A DNA stretch of 64,000 nt, from assembly GCA_000750105.3 (NCBI GenBank), contig JPHH03000003.1:620001-684000 (forward strand), in the 5' to 3' direction. The notes under the pieces are model-generated. The model was given only the letters and a program-made list of their open reading frames with translations. It was not told the DNA's origin and ran no database searches. This DNA is from Tolypocladium sp. Sup5 PDA-1 (lineage: Eukaryota; Ascomycota; Sordariomycetes; Hypocreales; Ophiocordycipitaceae). A program made the position numbers and the translations under genes. Below are positions 12,599 through 25,201 of the stretch, piece by piece. Every line of letters starts with the position of its first letter. Position 1 is the stretch's first letter.

Positions 12599-13841
12599 CT
12601 GCTGCGTCAAGGACGCTGCATCGGTGTTTGGTGCCTTGTAAGCATGAACTGTTTGGGTGAGCAAGGAGGATGCATGAGAGACTTGCAACATGACTGTCGC
12701 AGGGTTAAAATAGGAGCTCAACCACACCCCTGCTGGTATTTGCCTGTCGCCGTCTTTGGGATGCAGGCCCGCAGCAGCAAACGGTCACGCCATGGTTGCC
12801 TGTGGAAGTCGATGCTCAGAACGTGAGCAAGTCGAGGTTTGCTACGGCTAAAAGGAGCAATAATATGAGGACCCCGAGTCTGGGCCTCCCACGTGCCATG
12901 ACGAAAGGCGCTAAGAGAGCTGCAGGTGGATAAAGCTCCAGCTCCAAGGGGCAGCAAAGGGCAGATTGGAGCGGGAAAAAAGCATTCGCGTCATGTGAAG
13001 GCGCCAAAAGCGGATTGATATGTATTTGATGGTGCAAGCAAGCGCCGACCGTCCGAAGATGCTCCGTTGACGTTGACGGGCCGTCGTCATCGTGAGACTC
13101 AGACTTCGACTCCCTTGACTGACATGCAGAGTTTCCTCCCGCATCGTCCATCCATTCCCTACGGCCCAGGTTTCACACGGAAAAGGCAACAGTGACGTGC
13201 GTGTCTCGGACGGCGCGCTCGGGCAGTCGTGCTTCATTGGCAGACGCCCAGGACGCGGCACCGAAACACCCTGGCTGCTGCAACATCACGATCCTGGTCT
13301 CAGTGGTCCGGCCTGGCCTCTGTCGTCTGAGGCAGCACCGACGTCTGCTGACCTGGCCTGGCTCGTGGACCCCGCCACCACCTCCATATGCAGTCCCGGC
13401 GGTCCATCCGTCACCCCTCGCGCGGCTCCCAGTGATTGCGCGGTTGCCGTCGTGCCACGGTTACACTGCTGCGGCAACCCGTCTGCGCCTCTCTCCCTTT
13501 TCTCTCTGGACTTGGCCGCGGCCGCGAGCGAGCAGGCCTCGCCGGATCGATCTCGTCCTAGCCTTGGCTGCTTCGCGGGCAACTTGAGGCTTTGGGCTCT
13601 TTAGAGTTGGTTGCCCACAGCTTGTACGCCATCTACGCCATCAGCGCCATCATACGACAACTACGACACGACGACGACAACAACACGACGACGCGACGAG
13701 CTGCGTCGTTGCTTGAACCACCGTCCTCGCGGCAGCCCAGCCCGACCTCCTCCTCCTCCTCCTCCTCCTCACCAGCGTCGACTCCGACCAACAACAAGGC
13801 CTTCTCGACCTCGACGAGCGACACCACCACATCCGTCCATC
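12599..13841. other. Intergenic region with (TCC)n microsatellite
   Basis: No supported gene in about 1.2 kb. The downstream half is C/T- and ACG-rich and ends just before the histidine-phosphatase start, so it probably includes that gene's promoter and leader. A TCC trinucleotide run of about eight units lies at roughly 13747-13770. Confidence 0.5.
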
Positions 13842-15932
13842 ATGTCCAATTCACCCCCCGCATACCTCTTCGTCGTAAGGTCAGTTAGCCACCTGCCCAC
13901 CGCGCGCGTGAACCCCGGGATCTCGTACTGACGACAAACTCGCTGCAGACACGGAAACCGACTCGACGCCGCAGACAAGAAATGGCACCTCACATCCCCG
14001 ACCCCCTACGATCCTCCCCTAACATACGGCGGCCTCCTACAAGGCCGGCAGGTCGGCAACCAGATTGGCAGCTTTCTCGAGCAAGCCAAGCTCGACGACG
14101 AGGTTTGCCAGAATGGCGCGTCCCTGGCCGCCAAGCGCAAGCGCTTCAAGGTCGTCATCCACAGCTCGCCCTTTCTGCGATGCGTACAGACGTCCATTGG
14201 CATCGCCTCCGGCCTCGCCCAGACATCTCCCGACTCCATATATAACCCCGACGACATCATCGTCCCCAAAGCCGCACCGACGACGCAGCCGCTCCATTTC
14301 AAATCGGCGCTGCTACGCCTAGACTCTTTCCTGGGGGAGTGGCTGTCGCCCGAATACTTTGAGATGATCACGCCGCCGCCCGGCCCCGCGCTCATGCTGG
14401 GAGGCGCAAAGGCCGACCTCCTGAGACGAGAGGACTACAGCGCCTATACCGACTTTGTACCTCCCGAGAAACCCACCTCGAGCAGCTCCCTGTGGCAAGC
14501 CTCGCCGACCTTGGGCCCTACCAACCGAACGCCATCGCCAGCGTCGGAGAAGAACGGCTCGCTGAGCATGTCCCCCCTGGCCTCTGCCGTGCCTGTCCGG
14601 TCTGACGAGGCCAAGGGCTACGTCGCACCTCGGCCCATGTACGCCGTGTCGAGCAGCGGCAAGATCCCGGAGGGGTTCGTGGCACACGCCAGAGACGCCT
14701 GTACGACGGTCGACTACCAATGGGACTCTATGAGGGCGCCGCTCGACTTTGGCGACGGCGGCAAGTTTGGCGAGGAGTGGACGGCGATGCACACGCGATT
14801 CAGGGGGGGCTTGAGAAAGCTCATCAACTGGTACGCGACGACGGACTCTCCGGCCGACTTGGTGACGAAACCCGCCAGGGCGGAAAACGGCGGCGGCGGC
14901 GGCCCGGAGGTCGAGAGGGAAGACGAGGAGGTCGAGACGGTGGTCATTGTCGTCTCCCACGGTGCAGGCTGCAATGCGCTGATTGGGGCAATCACCCACC
15001 AGCCGGTCCTCATGGACGTGGGAATCGCCTCCATCACCATGGCCACGCGGAAGCCAGGTCTGGATTACCAGCAGATGCTCGCCGCATCACAACCCCGTCG
15101 GGACTCATCGGCGCAGCCCCTAGTCCAGGTCGACAAGTTGTACGACATACGGCTATCCGCCAGCACTGAGCATCTGAAGTCCAACGGCTCTACTCCAGTT
15201 TCTTCAAGACCCCAATCTACCGCAAATATCTGGAACACACCGAAAACCGGGACGCGCGGCCGCACCTCAACGTTGAGCAGCAACTCCGGGGGTCCGGTCA
15301 TGAGCCCGTTCACGTACTCGGACCCCCTGTCTTCCCCCGGCAGTCGAAGCACATCGGCCGGCGCTGCCGTTGGCAACTCGTTCCGGAGAGACTCGGGGTC
15401 GTATCGGCCCGTACCACGCTGTCCGGCCATTGCAACGGCTGACCTTGCCGGAGCCACTGGGGCGACATCTTCGGGAAACCGCTCCCCCGGAGGGGCATCG
15501 TTTGGCTTGTGGTCGCCCGTGCCGTCGTCCCTGCGACTAATGGACGACGGCAGCGACGATTCGGACGACTTTGGGTCCATGCTACCTGACTTTGACCAGT
15601 CGCGGTTCCAGACCGTGGTCACAGAAAGCGAAGCAAAGGAGCCTCCGCGACCGTCGGTTCCATCATCAGCACCTGCCGTCGGAGGGAATCCATCCCTCCC
15701 CGAAATCGATCTACCCGCTCCCAAGCATTCGCCTCAAGGGCCCATGTTTGCGGGTCCCATCAAGCTTCATACAAGCTTGGGGCCCGACAAGCCGATAGAG
15801 GAGATGCGTGTGGCCCAGCTGGGCGGCGGCCTCGGCGGTCTCTGGGGGGTCCCACCGCCGCCGGACGAGGCAGAACGGTTCCGGGACCTCAGCCACACCA
15901 AGCGCCGGTGGACAGTCAACGAGCGGGCTTAG
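13842..15932 (+). CDS. Histidine phosphatase (phosphoglycerate-mutase-like) family protein
   Basis: A 673-residue protein from two exons, 13842-13879 and 13949-15932. The first exon encodes only 12 residues plus two bases. Splicing creates the catalytic VVRHGNR motif (His about residue 14), with the intron falling inside the Arg codon of RHG, which fixes both start and junction. A second catalytic histidine lies in VVSHGAGCNALIGA near residue 350, so the catalytic core is complete. Between the halves and over the last 300 residues the protein is rich in Ser, Pro and Gly and looks disordered, much longer than the 200-300 residues of a simple phosphatase. The family includes phosphoglycerate mutases, acid phosphatases and regulatory phosphatases; the substrate here is unknown. 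Confidence 0.88.
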
Positions 15933-16583
15933 CCCAGCAAATGATTTCTCCTCATGTACTTGGCATTGGGGATATGTTTGGCGCGATGGGCCGAGGTGCC
16001 CGAGTCTGTATGTATTAATTAATACCCCGTTGATGTTTGCTTCAAGAGCCGGGAAACGAGCCCCGCGGCATAGCATTGACTGGATGGCATTGACTGGATG
16101 GCATTGACTGGATGGCATTGGCGAAGGGGCAAAAAAGTCGGGGCTATGAGCCATTTCTTCACATGGGATCACGAGCGGTTGAATCTTTGCTCCTTCTTTA
16201 CAGTACCTACTGGGCTAGGAAAGCGCTGGACATGATGATACGACTGGATCTGCTTGAAGGCAGACGCGGGACGAGACTCTTCTCATCAAACCGGTTTCAT
16301 TCGATGGTCTATATGCTGTATGACATGCCACAATGTGTTCCGCCCCAGCCCTGTTTGCGATTTCCCTTGTGCCGGTTGTCCCCGGTTGTCCCCCAGCGTC
16401 TATCGAACGTCTACGCTTGTAATCAAGGCGATGCGATGTGCGGGTATCTGTCCTGCGTCAGGATGCCTTCCCAGTCAGAACACCGCTGATGATGAATGTA
16501 GCCGCCCAATGTCCAGAAGCAGAGCAATCTAAAGCCGTCCCTCTAAGTTCATTTTTCAAGTGTCTCCGGCGCGCGCGAGACGC
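15933..16583. other. Convergent intergenic spacer
   Basis: This separates the stop codons of the phosphatase (+) and the mitochondrial carrier (-). Apart from a short tandem repeat at 16073-16120 I see no gene or structured element. Confidence 0.5.
16073..16120 (+). repeat. 14-bp tandem repeat, 3.4 copies
   Basis: The unit GCATTGACTGGATG occurs three times without mismatch (16073, 16087, 16101) and then a partial GCATTG. It lies about 140 bp past the phosphatase stop, probably in or just after its 3' untranslated region. It is likely a neutral minisatellite produced by slippage. Confidence 0.95.
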
Positions 16584-17701
16584 TCAGCCAAACATCTTGT
16601 TCATGGCCTGGTGCGCCAGCTCCACGCCGAGGAACGTGGCCGCGTTGGCCGGCACGGCCCTCGTCAGCGCGGGGCCGAAGCCCGGGAAGAAGGCCTTGAC
16701 GCCGCCCTTGCCGTACAGCTCGCGGACGACGCCGCCGAGGGTGGCGTGGCCCTCGGCCGTCTGCAGCCGCGACTTGACGGTATCAACCGGGAAGACGGGG
16801 ATCCACATGGCCACGCCGGCGGCGGCGCCCGCGCAGGTCACGGCCGTGAGGCTCAGCTCGCCCGTCGGCTTGCCCGTGACGGCGTCCTTGGGGCTCATGG
16901 CGCGCTTGATGTACTCGTAGGCGGCGAAGTAGGCGGCCGACCCGGGCCCGTCGCGGGCGAGCGTGGCGACGCTGCCGCGGAAGACGCTGCGCAGGCCGCC
17001 CTCACGGTACAGCTGGCGCACGACGTCGACGCCGCCGCTGTACTTTGGCTTCTCGCCCGGCGCGAGCTGCTTGTGGCCCTGGACCTGGAGGATGACCTTG
17101 ACGCGCTCAAAGGGCGCGGTGATGGCGGTCATGGGGATGGCGGACAGGAAGCCGGCGGCGGAGATTTGGCCGATGGACAGGCCGTTGGGGGAGACGGTGG
17201 AGACGTTGCCGACGATTTGCTTGCCGAGGTCGTAGCCCCAGAAGGAGACGGCGACTGCACGCACTCACTTAGCACAGCGCTCGCCGTATAGACTTTGGAT
17301 CAGAGAGACGGGGAGAACTCACACATGGGCGTCACGCCCACCAGCGGCGCGCTCACACCCGCATACAGCCCCCGCCGCAGGCCATCGCGCGCGATGCTCT
17401 TGCGCACGACATCCACAGCCGACGAGTAGACGCCGCGCTCGGCCGTCTGCAGGCGCACTTTGACCAGGTCAAAGGGATGGCCCACGATGACGGCGCAGAT
17501 GCCGCCGAAGCCGCCGGCCGCGAGGGCGCGCAGCTGCGACGCCAGGCCCGACTTCGCCTTGGCCTTGGCCTCCTCAACGTCGGGCTTCTTGGGCGGGGCC
17601 TCGGGCGCGCGCGGGAGCTTGTCGGCGAGCGGCGCGGGCAGCGCGTCGAGGCGCTCGTTGACGGCCTCGGTCGTCGAGGCAGAGGAGCCGGAGGTGGGCA
17701 T
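16584..17701 (-). CDS. Mitochondrial carnitine/acylcarnitine-type carrier
   Basis: Inner mitochondrial membrane carrier of the SLC25 family, resembling Crc1/AcuH, which exchange acylcarnitine or acetylcarnitine for carnitine during fatty-acid or acetate use. Exons on the minus strand: 17323-17701 and 16584-17254 (intron 17255-17322); 349 residues. All three repeats have the carrier signature P-x-[DE]-x-x-[KR]: PFDLVKVRLQ, PFERVKVILQ and PVDTVKSRLQ. The junction restores TPMFAVSFWGYDLGKQ, typical of the carnitine subgroup. An Ala/Pro-rich extension of about 50 residues precedes the first repeat, somewhat long for the family. The carrier class is certain; the substrate is inferred from overall similarity. 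Confidence 0.9.
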
Positions 17702-19033
17702 CGTTGGGGTCCGGGGGTGTGCTGTACTGTGCTGAGGAGGGACGGAAGGGGAGGAGGGGGGAGGAGGAGAGAAATATACGAGTAAAAGTGTGCCGCGTGG
17801 TCGAGGGTTCGTGGGTTAGGTGACGTGCGACGACGGGGGTGTAGCCGCTCGGGGGAGGGGAATGCAACGGCCAGACAGCCTGTGAGGGTAGTATGATAGT
17901 ATCGCAGCCGGCGATGCGTCTGCAAGGAAGCGAGCCGCCAATCCGCGCAGGTCGTCGCGAAACGGCCTTCTCTCGTCGCCGTCTCGTCGGTTCGACGACG
18001 CCTTTTTTGCCCGAATCAGTCCCTCGCAACTCGGCGCTGTACGTCACAGCGTCTCGTGTGTGTCTCCGATATGCGCAGCGCAGGCAGCGTCCTTTGTCTC
18101 TCAGCGCAGGGACAAGGAGTACAGGCAAAACTGCGTCAGTCTTCGAGAGCAACGGTTGCTTTTGTGAACACTGCCCCGAATTATCGTGAGGATTAAAAGG
18201 CGATGCCGGAGACGATCGTCGAGACGCGCGAGGCTCGAGCGACGCCGCCTGTGCCTCGGCCTCGGTTGTGTGTGGGCCTGCCCCGGTCGGCCGGCTGCGG
18301 GCGGGGGGAGACGACGGCGATGGATGAATGGGTTGCTTGGTGATTAGCGTGGCGCTCAGTGGCTCGAGGCTTGACATCGATGGATATTCGCTCATTGGCA
18401 TGTTGCAGCGTTGCGCGCGCGCATGCAGGCCTCCCGATGCAACATGGCGTTTCTGCATGCACGCCAACATGAGGTAGCGGGCTTTTGTTTTCGTACGACA
18501 GCTGCCCTCGAGCCGGTTTTACAACCTCACGTCTTGGACAAGCCCAATCTTCATCCATCACACAGCTTCTGCTCGCTCGCCCCGGAATGCCTCTGACGTC
18601 GGGCTGATGTTCCCCAGACCCCACAGTCCCAATCTGGCAATCACATGTGAGAACGACTCGCCTGACCCACCGACTTGGACAACACCAACCACATCTATTG
18701 TCTTTTATACATGATATGATAATCCAGCCATAAGAACAAACTTGTACAATCATGTACTGTACCAAAAACACAAACACCAATACTCCCAACACGTCCGTCC
18801 CTATGTATGCTCAGGCGCCCCCCACGAAATATGTTCCAATACAAGAATAAGAACCCCTAGGGCTCTTGTGGAGAATGTAAAACGCTTCATGAATAGTAAC
18901 AGCGCGAAAACGGCTCGCTTCGAACCGCGTCCGCGCGATATGTCGCGTGAGCACCTGCGTCCGAGTACGGCAGCATACCCCGACCCAGAGGGCTCGCCGT
19001 GGGTGCCGAACCATCCCCAGCCGGGTGCTTCAT
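17702..19033. other. Intergenic region, nothing supported
   Basis: About 1.3 kb between the carrier start and the zinc-transporter stop, both on the minus strand. It holds the carrier promoter and the transporter 3' region. The open frames on both strands lack recognisable motifs. Confidence 0.5.
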
Positions 19034-20764
19034 CTAAAACGGCTTCGGGGTCTGCGGAGTGGCCGGCCCCCGTCCTCGGGTGCACCAGCACCCGTGGTCG
19101 CCCTCTCTTTCCACCTGGACCACCACGTCGATGCCGGCGTTCAGCAAGTATTCGAGTACCCGGTCCCTCGCATCATCCATGGAGGCTCCGCGAGCCACCG
19201 TAACGTGCACGACGCCCACCAGGTTGCTGCCCCCTCTGCTCCCGGTGCGGTCATCCAGCCAAAGCTTCGGGGCCGTGTAGCTCACAACGCCTCGCTGCTG
19301 CAAGATGCCGCCCAGCGTGTTACGCAGGTTGTACTCGGTGTCTTCCGGCACGCTGAGGAGGAGTCGCTTGGCCGAGGAGACAACGAGCGGCTGCGAGGAT
19401 AGAAAGATGAGGACCGCAATCAGGCACGACGCCAGCGGATCCCAGCCCGACCATCCCCAGAAGCTCGTCAGTATCGTCGACACAATGACCGAGACGCTGC
19501 CGAGCGTGTCGGCCAAGATGTGCAGGTAGATGCCGCGCATGTTCTCGTTGTCGTGCGAGTGGCCGTGGCCGTGTGAGCCGCAGCCGTGGCCGTGACCCTC
19601 GTGAGAATGGGCATGGTCATGATCATGCGAGTGAGAGTGCCCATGCGAATGCCCATGGTCATGCCCGTGGTGGTGGTGACCAAACGCCATCATACCCACC
19701 AAGTTGACGGCCAGGCCGAGGCTGCTGACGATGAAGAGCTCGCCCAACCGCTTCGTGTGCGTGCCCTCCCACAGCCGCTCGAACGCTTCGAATGCGATTT
19801 CGACGCTCAGTAGCCTCCATCTAGTCAGCGCCGTGATACGCCCAAAGTCCGCCAGTAGACTCACATCAAAAGTATGCCATTGGCAAAGCCGCTCAGCGTC
19901 TCAATTTTTCCAAAACCGTACGGAAACTTCTGGCTCGGAGGCCACTTGCTCAGTACGGCGGCCAGCAGTCCCACCATCAGGGCAACGCAGTCGAAGAACA
20001 TGTGTATGCTGTCGCTCAGCAGCCCCAGCGAGTCGGTGAGGTAGCCGTAAAAGGCCTGCACGGCCATGAAGCAAAAGTTGAGCCTAGGGAGTCTTCCGGT
20101 CAGCAGTCTGCCCATTGAACACAACGCGCCCAAATGTCAGAACTCACGCCATGAAATAAAAGATTCGTCTCGAGTCCTTTTCCACCAGGATCGCATGGAG
20201 GATGGGAAACCGGGCCGTGTACAGGAGTAACGTCCTCGTGAACAGGGATCTCGCGGCTTTTTGGTCATCATGGTGATGGGTATGAGCGTGGGCATGGACG
20301 TGGGCATGGCCGTGGTCGTGGTCGTGGCCGTGGCCGTGATGGCTGTGGTCGTGATCGTGGTGACCGTGTTCGTGCCTCGGCGGCGAGTACGGCGCCATCA
20401 GTGCATCAGGCCCGGGCGTGATGAGGCTCCTCCCCCCGGCCGTCTTCTCCTGCGTCCAGCCGTCGAGCGAGTCCAGCGCAGCCGGCGGCGGCTTCTCCCT
20501 CAGCAGCGTGGCGCCCGTGTTGGAGGCCTGCGAGCCCGCCCGGTTGTGCGAGTGGTGGCGCGAGTGCGAGGGCCCACGCTCATGGTCGCGGGCCTCGTCG
20601 TCGAGGTGCGCGGGCAGCGATTCGCGGGACATGGAGGCGCGCCAGGCATTCAGCGACGACTGCGAATGCGAATTCGAGTGCGCGTGCGGGTGCGAGTGGG
20701 AGTGCATGTGCTGCTGGTGCGCGTGCGGGAGCGCAGAGGACGGCAGGGCATACGGCGAGGCCAT
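19034..20764 (-). CDS. Msc2/ZnT5-type zinc transporter (cation diffusion facilitator)
   Basis: CDF-family zinc exporter that in other eukaryotes loads zinc into the ER/Golgi, usually as a heterodimer. Exons: 20148-20764, 19865-20083, 19034-19814; 538 residues. Both metal-site motifs of the family are present as H-x3-D: SDSIHMFFD in the second helix and HILAD in the fifth. There are two His-rich stretches: a long cytosolic N-terminal one with HGH/HDH/HSH runs and a shorter His loop between helices 4 and 5. The last junction was chosen at 19814/19865 because it gives GILLMLLSVEIAFEA, matching family spacing better than the alternative AG five bases earlier. Regulation by zinc cannot be read from the sequence. 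Confidence 0.92.
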
Positions 20765-21916
20765 AATGTCGTCGTCTCTGGCCGCCTCTCTGTCCGGAAG
20801 CGGGTCGGTCGTTTGTCGCTGCGGGTCGCTGTGGCCGAGCGTTATTATGAGGGGAGAAGCGGAACCTCCCAGCGAGTCGCCAAGGCAGCAACGTCATCCG
20901 CCGCGAGCCAGAGATTCGACAGGCACGACACGATCGCGATGGGAGGCTAGCGATGTGTCGCTCAGGTGTCGTGGGACGGCGTGCGTGTCGTCGTGTCGTC
21001 TCGCTGCGGCCCGTCGGTGGTGCTGGTGGATAGGGGACACACACGCGGATTGGGGCGCACGTGGGTGGGAGCAACAACCCAATACGAACGACGGATCTGA
21101 TGCAGTGGCAAGCCCTTCACAAACGAGGCTGCGGATGGCACGATTCGGAGGCTCAAAACCAGTCCGGCAATCAGCAGTATCAGGGTCTGCAGGAGGAGAT
21201 GGGATGAGAGAACAAGCATCCAACGCGATGCGGGACGATTGGTTTATTTAACAGCCGCTCAAACCCAAGCGATGCACCTCTATGGTGGTGCCAAGGCGTC
21301 TCAATGGGAGCTGTGATGAGTGTCTCTCCTCCCCACCCCAACGTCATGGCCAATTGCCGTCCCCTGGAGCCCAGACCCCTGCAGTGCGCCATGCCCCAAG
21401 AAGCTGTTGCTCGTGGCCATCGGCTGGTCCCCTGACGACTTGCCCAATCCATTGGCTGCAGCGCATGTCAAGCGCCCTAGCCAGCGGTTGATCGATCGCC
21501 GCTGTAAGTACCTAGGTACGGACTAAGCATGAACGTGAGCCCCTCCAAACGCGGTTTCGTTTACCAGACATGGAAACATGCCTTACACCGCCCGCTAAAT
21601 GGTTGGACCTGCCGTTTGCCAGTACCTACCTACGAAGTAGCTTGCTACCTTAGGTAATTGTCCAAAACTTCACTCGAAAATGGCAGAAGCGTCCACGCAA
21701 CCAAGAGTTGCAAGACCCCGTTTGCTGAATATCCAATGGCTGCCCCCGGACGCCGCAGCAGGCAGGAACCAATCGCTGAAACGAAAGTGAACGCAAACAG
21801 CATGACAGCTCACCGCTTCTCGTATTGTAAGTATCCCAGGGGCTCCCTCTTTTGCTTTCCAAATTCATTCTCTTTACCGGTAAAGCCCGTCACTGAATCG
21901 TCAAGTACTCGCCAGA
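20765..21916. other. Divergent promoter region
   Basis: This lies between the zinc-transporter start (-) and the MYND-finger start (+) and should hold both promoters. A palindromic TACCTAGGTA sits near 21512. A GTAAGT near 21827 and CCAG at 21915 could be a leader intron of the MYND gene, which is only a suggestion. No coding gene is supported. Confidence 0.45.
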
Positions 21917-22596
21917 ATGGATCCATCCTGCAAGACTTGCAACAAGGGCGCCCCCGAGGTGACGTTGAAACGATGCGCCAAGTGCTCGACGACGTCGTAC
22001 TGCTCTCGAGACTGCCAGAAAGCCGACTGGAAGTCTCACAAGAAGGTGTGCGGGAAGCCGAGCGGCTCAGAAGGACAACCCTCCGCGGGAAGCTCTTCAG
22101 CAAGCTCTACCCTCTCCCCGCCAAAGGGATTAGAACGGGGCGTCTCTAAGCCCTTTACCCGCCTCGACAACGGCACCTGGCTGCATGACCGCTCGGAGAC
22201 CGACGTATATCGGCTGCTCATCGACGCCTACCGCCTCCGTGTCGAGGACACTTACACGATGGAGGGCGAAATAGAGGACGATAGTATCTATGGCGGTGCT
22301 CCCGACCCGATGGACGGCGCGGCCTTGGCCATTTCTTGGACCTCGCTGCGACACGCCGCGGACTGCTGCCTCCCTGGTGGAATCCCGAGAAGAGGGCGGC
22401 GTGCGAAAGGCTTGGTATGGATGAATCGCAATGGCACGACCTGCGATGCGCGGTTGAGAAGAGCGACATCATGGACCACTACGGTGACACACGGTTCCCA
22501 ATGCAGCTGCGGATGTTTGCCGAGGCAGTCATTGGTCGAGGTCCAGGCGGGATGGCTGGCACCGCGATGAAGCAGTTGATGATGGCAATGGAATAG
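21917..22596 (+). CDS. MYND zinc-finger protein, apparent frameshift near 22318
   Basis: The N-terminus carries a canonical MYND finger with C-x2-C spacing (CKTCNKGAPEV, CAKCSTTSYC, CQKADWKSHKKVC), a protein-interaction module. From 21917 the frame stays coherent to GGAPDPMDG (about 22318). The family-like sequence then continues in another frame as FLDLAATRRGLLPPWW and ends at 22596. The two coherent frames overlap at 22316-22320, and there is no usable GT..AG pair between them, so an intron does not explain the switch. One missing base in the GC-rich run GGCGCGG would. If the base is really absent, the product has an unrelated tail and the gene is probably broken; if it is a read error, the protein is about 226 residues. 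The role of this family is unknown to me. Confidence 0.75.
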
Positions 22597-23412
22597 GGCC
22601 ATGCGGAAGTGCAGGGAACCAAATTGGCGTTGGTGTGATGAAAGTGGCTGTCGAGACCCACGATGCCTTGGATGGCCAGGCTTTCGGCCATAGCAAGCGA
22701 TTGGAACAAAAATGAACGGCCCACGCCTTGCAGTACTGGGCGAAATTCATAGCTCGTGGTCGTGAAAGAAGCTACCCTACTCCGTACGTGTCTTATTATT
22801 AGTGGGATATTGCCAGAGATGCGTGCTCCAGTGCGTCCGGTGCGGCAAGCAAAGGAAACAGAATCTGGGGAACAGATTCACAACAGAGGATTGGATGGTT
22901 GGACAGGGCACCTCACATGAAGTCATGGGGGGTCCAGGCCTCTCCCGCAGCACCGAGATGCACTAGCGCGCCGTACCTACAGCGCTAGCCTGGACCTTTT
23001 TCCACCGACACCTCTTGGCAGGTCATCTCAGATGCTGCAGCGCGCCACGAAGCTGCTGCTCCACTAACAGGCGCTACCCGCCCCACAGCCCCCGTTATCA
23101 GCCAAAGCAACCACAAGTCCTCCTTGGCGCTGGCACACACGCGAGCTTGATCCAACACCTCGTCCCAAGTTGGAAGGCCACGAAGCGCTGGGCAGCACCA
23201 TATAACGAGGCGACTGTCTCGTGACGGGGAGCTCGCGTCTGATTTCGCTTCTCACGTGCCTCTTCTTTTCGTGTGAGATTCTCAGCGGCAGCGTGAATCA
23301 ACGTGAGCAGACACCCGCCGTGTTGCCATCTGGCCAGTTCCGCTCTTGGAGAGTGCTGGACTTCAACCAGGGACCGCACTCGCTTCTGCAGCCCCAGCTC
23401 GATTGGCCAAGC
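22597..23412. other. Intergenic region upstream of alg1
   Basis: About 0.8 kb between two plus-strand genes. It contains a TACTCCGTA element at 22778-22786 and presumably the alg1 promoter. No gene or RNA is supported. Confidence 0.5.
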
Positions 23413-24941
23413 ATGATTGCCCCGTTCCTCCTGTCCGTGCTCGCGGGCATCCTCTTCGTCATCGGGCTCAACTATGGCCTCAGAGCGATCGCCTGGCTGG
23501 GCAAAGGCCTCGCGCTGCTGGTTCCCACCCGATATCGCCCTGCCGCGAAGCCTGAGGACGAGCACATCCAGATATTGGTGCTGGGAGACGTTGGACGAAG
23601 CCCCCGGATGCAATACCATGCCATCAGCGTGGCCAAGCATGGACGAAAGGTTGACATTGTGGGCTACAAGGGTTCGTCGTGGAAACCCAGTCCATCAAGC
23701 ACAAGGGTTAGCTAACTCGAGCTCCTGTCAGAGACGGCCAGACACCCCGATCTCATCGGAAATCCTCGCGTCATCATGTATCCCCTCGCGCCGCAGCCCG
23801 AGTGGATTGCCTGGGGCACGCTGCCGTTCTTCATCAACATCCCCTGCAAGGTTATCCAGCAGTTCTGGACGCTGTTCTACACGCTCATGTATGCGACGCC
23901 GCCGGCCCGATGGATCATCATCCAAGTGAGTTTCAAGTGCCACAAACCCGCAGCTCCCCCTCTAAATAGCCATAGAACCCGCCGTCGATTCCGACATTCC
24001 ATGTCGCTCTCCTCGTCTCGTTGATCCGCGGGAGCAAGGTCATCGTCGACTGGCACAACTACGGACACTCTATCCTGGCTCAGAAGACTCTGATGAGGCC
24101 CCTCGTCCCACTCTACCGCTGGTACGAGATAGGGCTCGGTCGGTTCCTGGGGAATGCCAACCTCGCCGTCACGGATGCCATGGCGCGAGAACTACAGGGG
24201 GGCCGTTTCAACCTGAAGAATCCGGTTTACACCTTGCACGACCGACCGGCGGAGATTTTCCAGCCGATCAAGTCGGTCAAGCAGCGTCAAGCGTTCCTCT
24301 CCAGGCTGCCCGAGACCAAGAGCCAGGCCCAGGACATCATCGACGGCACGGTCCGTCTCATCGTGAGCAGCACGTCCTGGACCCCAGACGAGGACTTTGG
24401 CATACTGCTGGAATCTTTGGTCGCGTATGCCAATCCCGAGGCTGGTGCAACATCTGAGCCTCCGTCTCCGATCCTCGCCATCATCACCGGCAAGGGTCCG
24501 GAGAAGGAAAGGTACTTGCAGCAAATCAAGGAGCTCCAGGATGGCGGCCGGCTCCCTGGCATCCGCATCCTGACTGCCTGGCTCTCTAACCGTGACTATG
24601 CCTCGCTGCTTGCCTCTGCCGATCTCGGTATCTCCCTGCACAAATCTAGCTCGGGAGTCGATCTTCCAATGAAGGTCGTGGATATGTTCGGCGCCGGCCT
24701 CCCCGTTGCCGCCTACTCGGCGTTTGAAAGCTTCAAGGAGCTCGTCAAGGAGGGCGAGAACGGCTGCGGCTTCGAGACATCGGCACGGCTGACAGAGATA
24801 CTAAGAAGGCTTTTCGGCGTGGAGGGCGAACAGGAGCTGGCGAGGCTCAAGCGGGGAGCTGTGGGCGAAGGCGCTCTCCGGTGGGACGAGGAGTGGGATC
24901 GGGTCATGGCAGGGTTGATAGAAGTAGCCGACGACAAGTAG
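23413..24941 (+). CDS. alg1: Chitobiosyldiphosphodolichol beta-mannosyltransferase (Alg1)
   Basis: Adds the first mannose from GDP-mannose to GlcNAc2-PP-dolichol on the cytosolic face of the ER in N-glycan precursor assembly (CAZy GT33). Exons: 23413-23671, 23732-23925, 23976-24941; 472 residues, normal for Alg1. A hydrophobic N-terminal anchor is followed by the motif IQILVLGDVGRSPRMQYHA, then VIVDWHNYGHSILA, then LIVSSTSWTPDEDFGILLE and LGISLHKSSSGVDLPMKVVD, all hallmarks of Alg1. The start was taken at the ATG directly before the membrane anchor; an open frame without an ATG extends further upstream. It converges on the E2 gene with a spacer of only 260 bp. Confidence 0.97.
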
Positions 24942-25201
24942 AGGTCAGTGTAAGTCGTAATGGCGGCACCAAAACACAATACCCTTCGTCCATCACTCGC
25001 TCCCGACACAAAACTCGCGCAGTCTCGCCCAGCTGTTCAAGTTGTATCCTGTGTATTCGCTGCTCATGTAAACACATGTCTCATGGACGCCGCCGAATGC
25101 GAGCCCCGCCGTAATGACTCCTGAATTCCCGACATAACGCCCCTTTCGCTGTAGCATCTCAACCTCACCTCACCGCAGACATTTTTGCATCTCCCGCCCG
25201 C

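Noticed and set aside
14319..14999. 226-codon minus-strand frame
   Set aside because: Antisense to the histidine-phosphatase gene and Arg-rich, typical of a shadow frame.
22250..22336. Intron explaining the MYND frame switch
   Set aside because: The two coherent frames overlap and no AG acceptor follows the only nearby GT within the needed interval.
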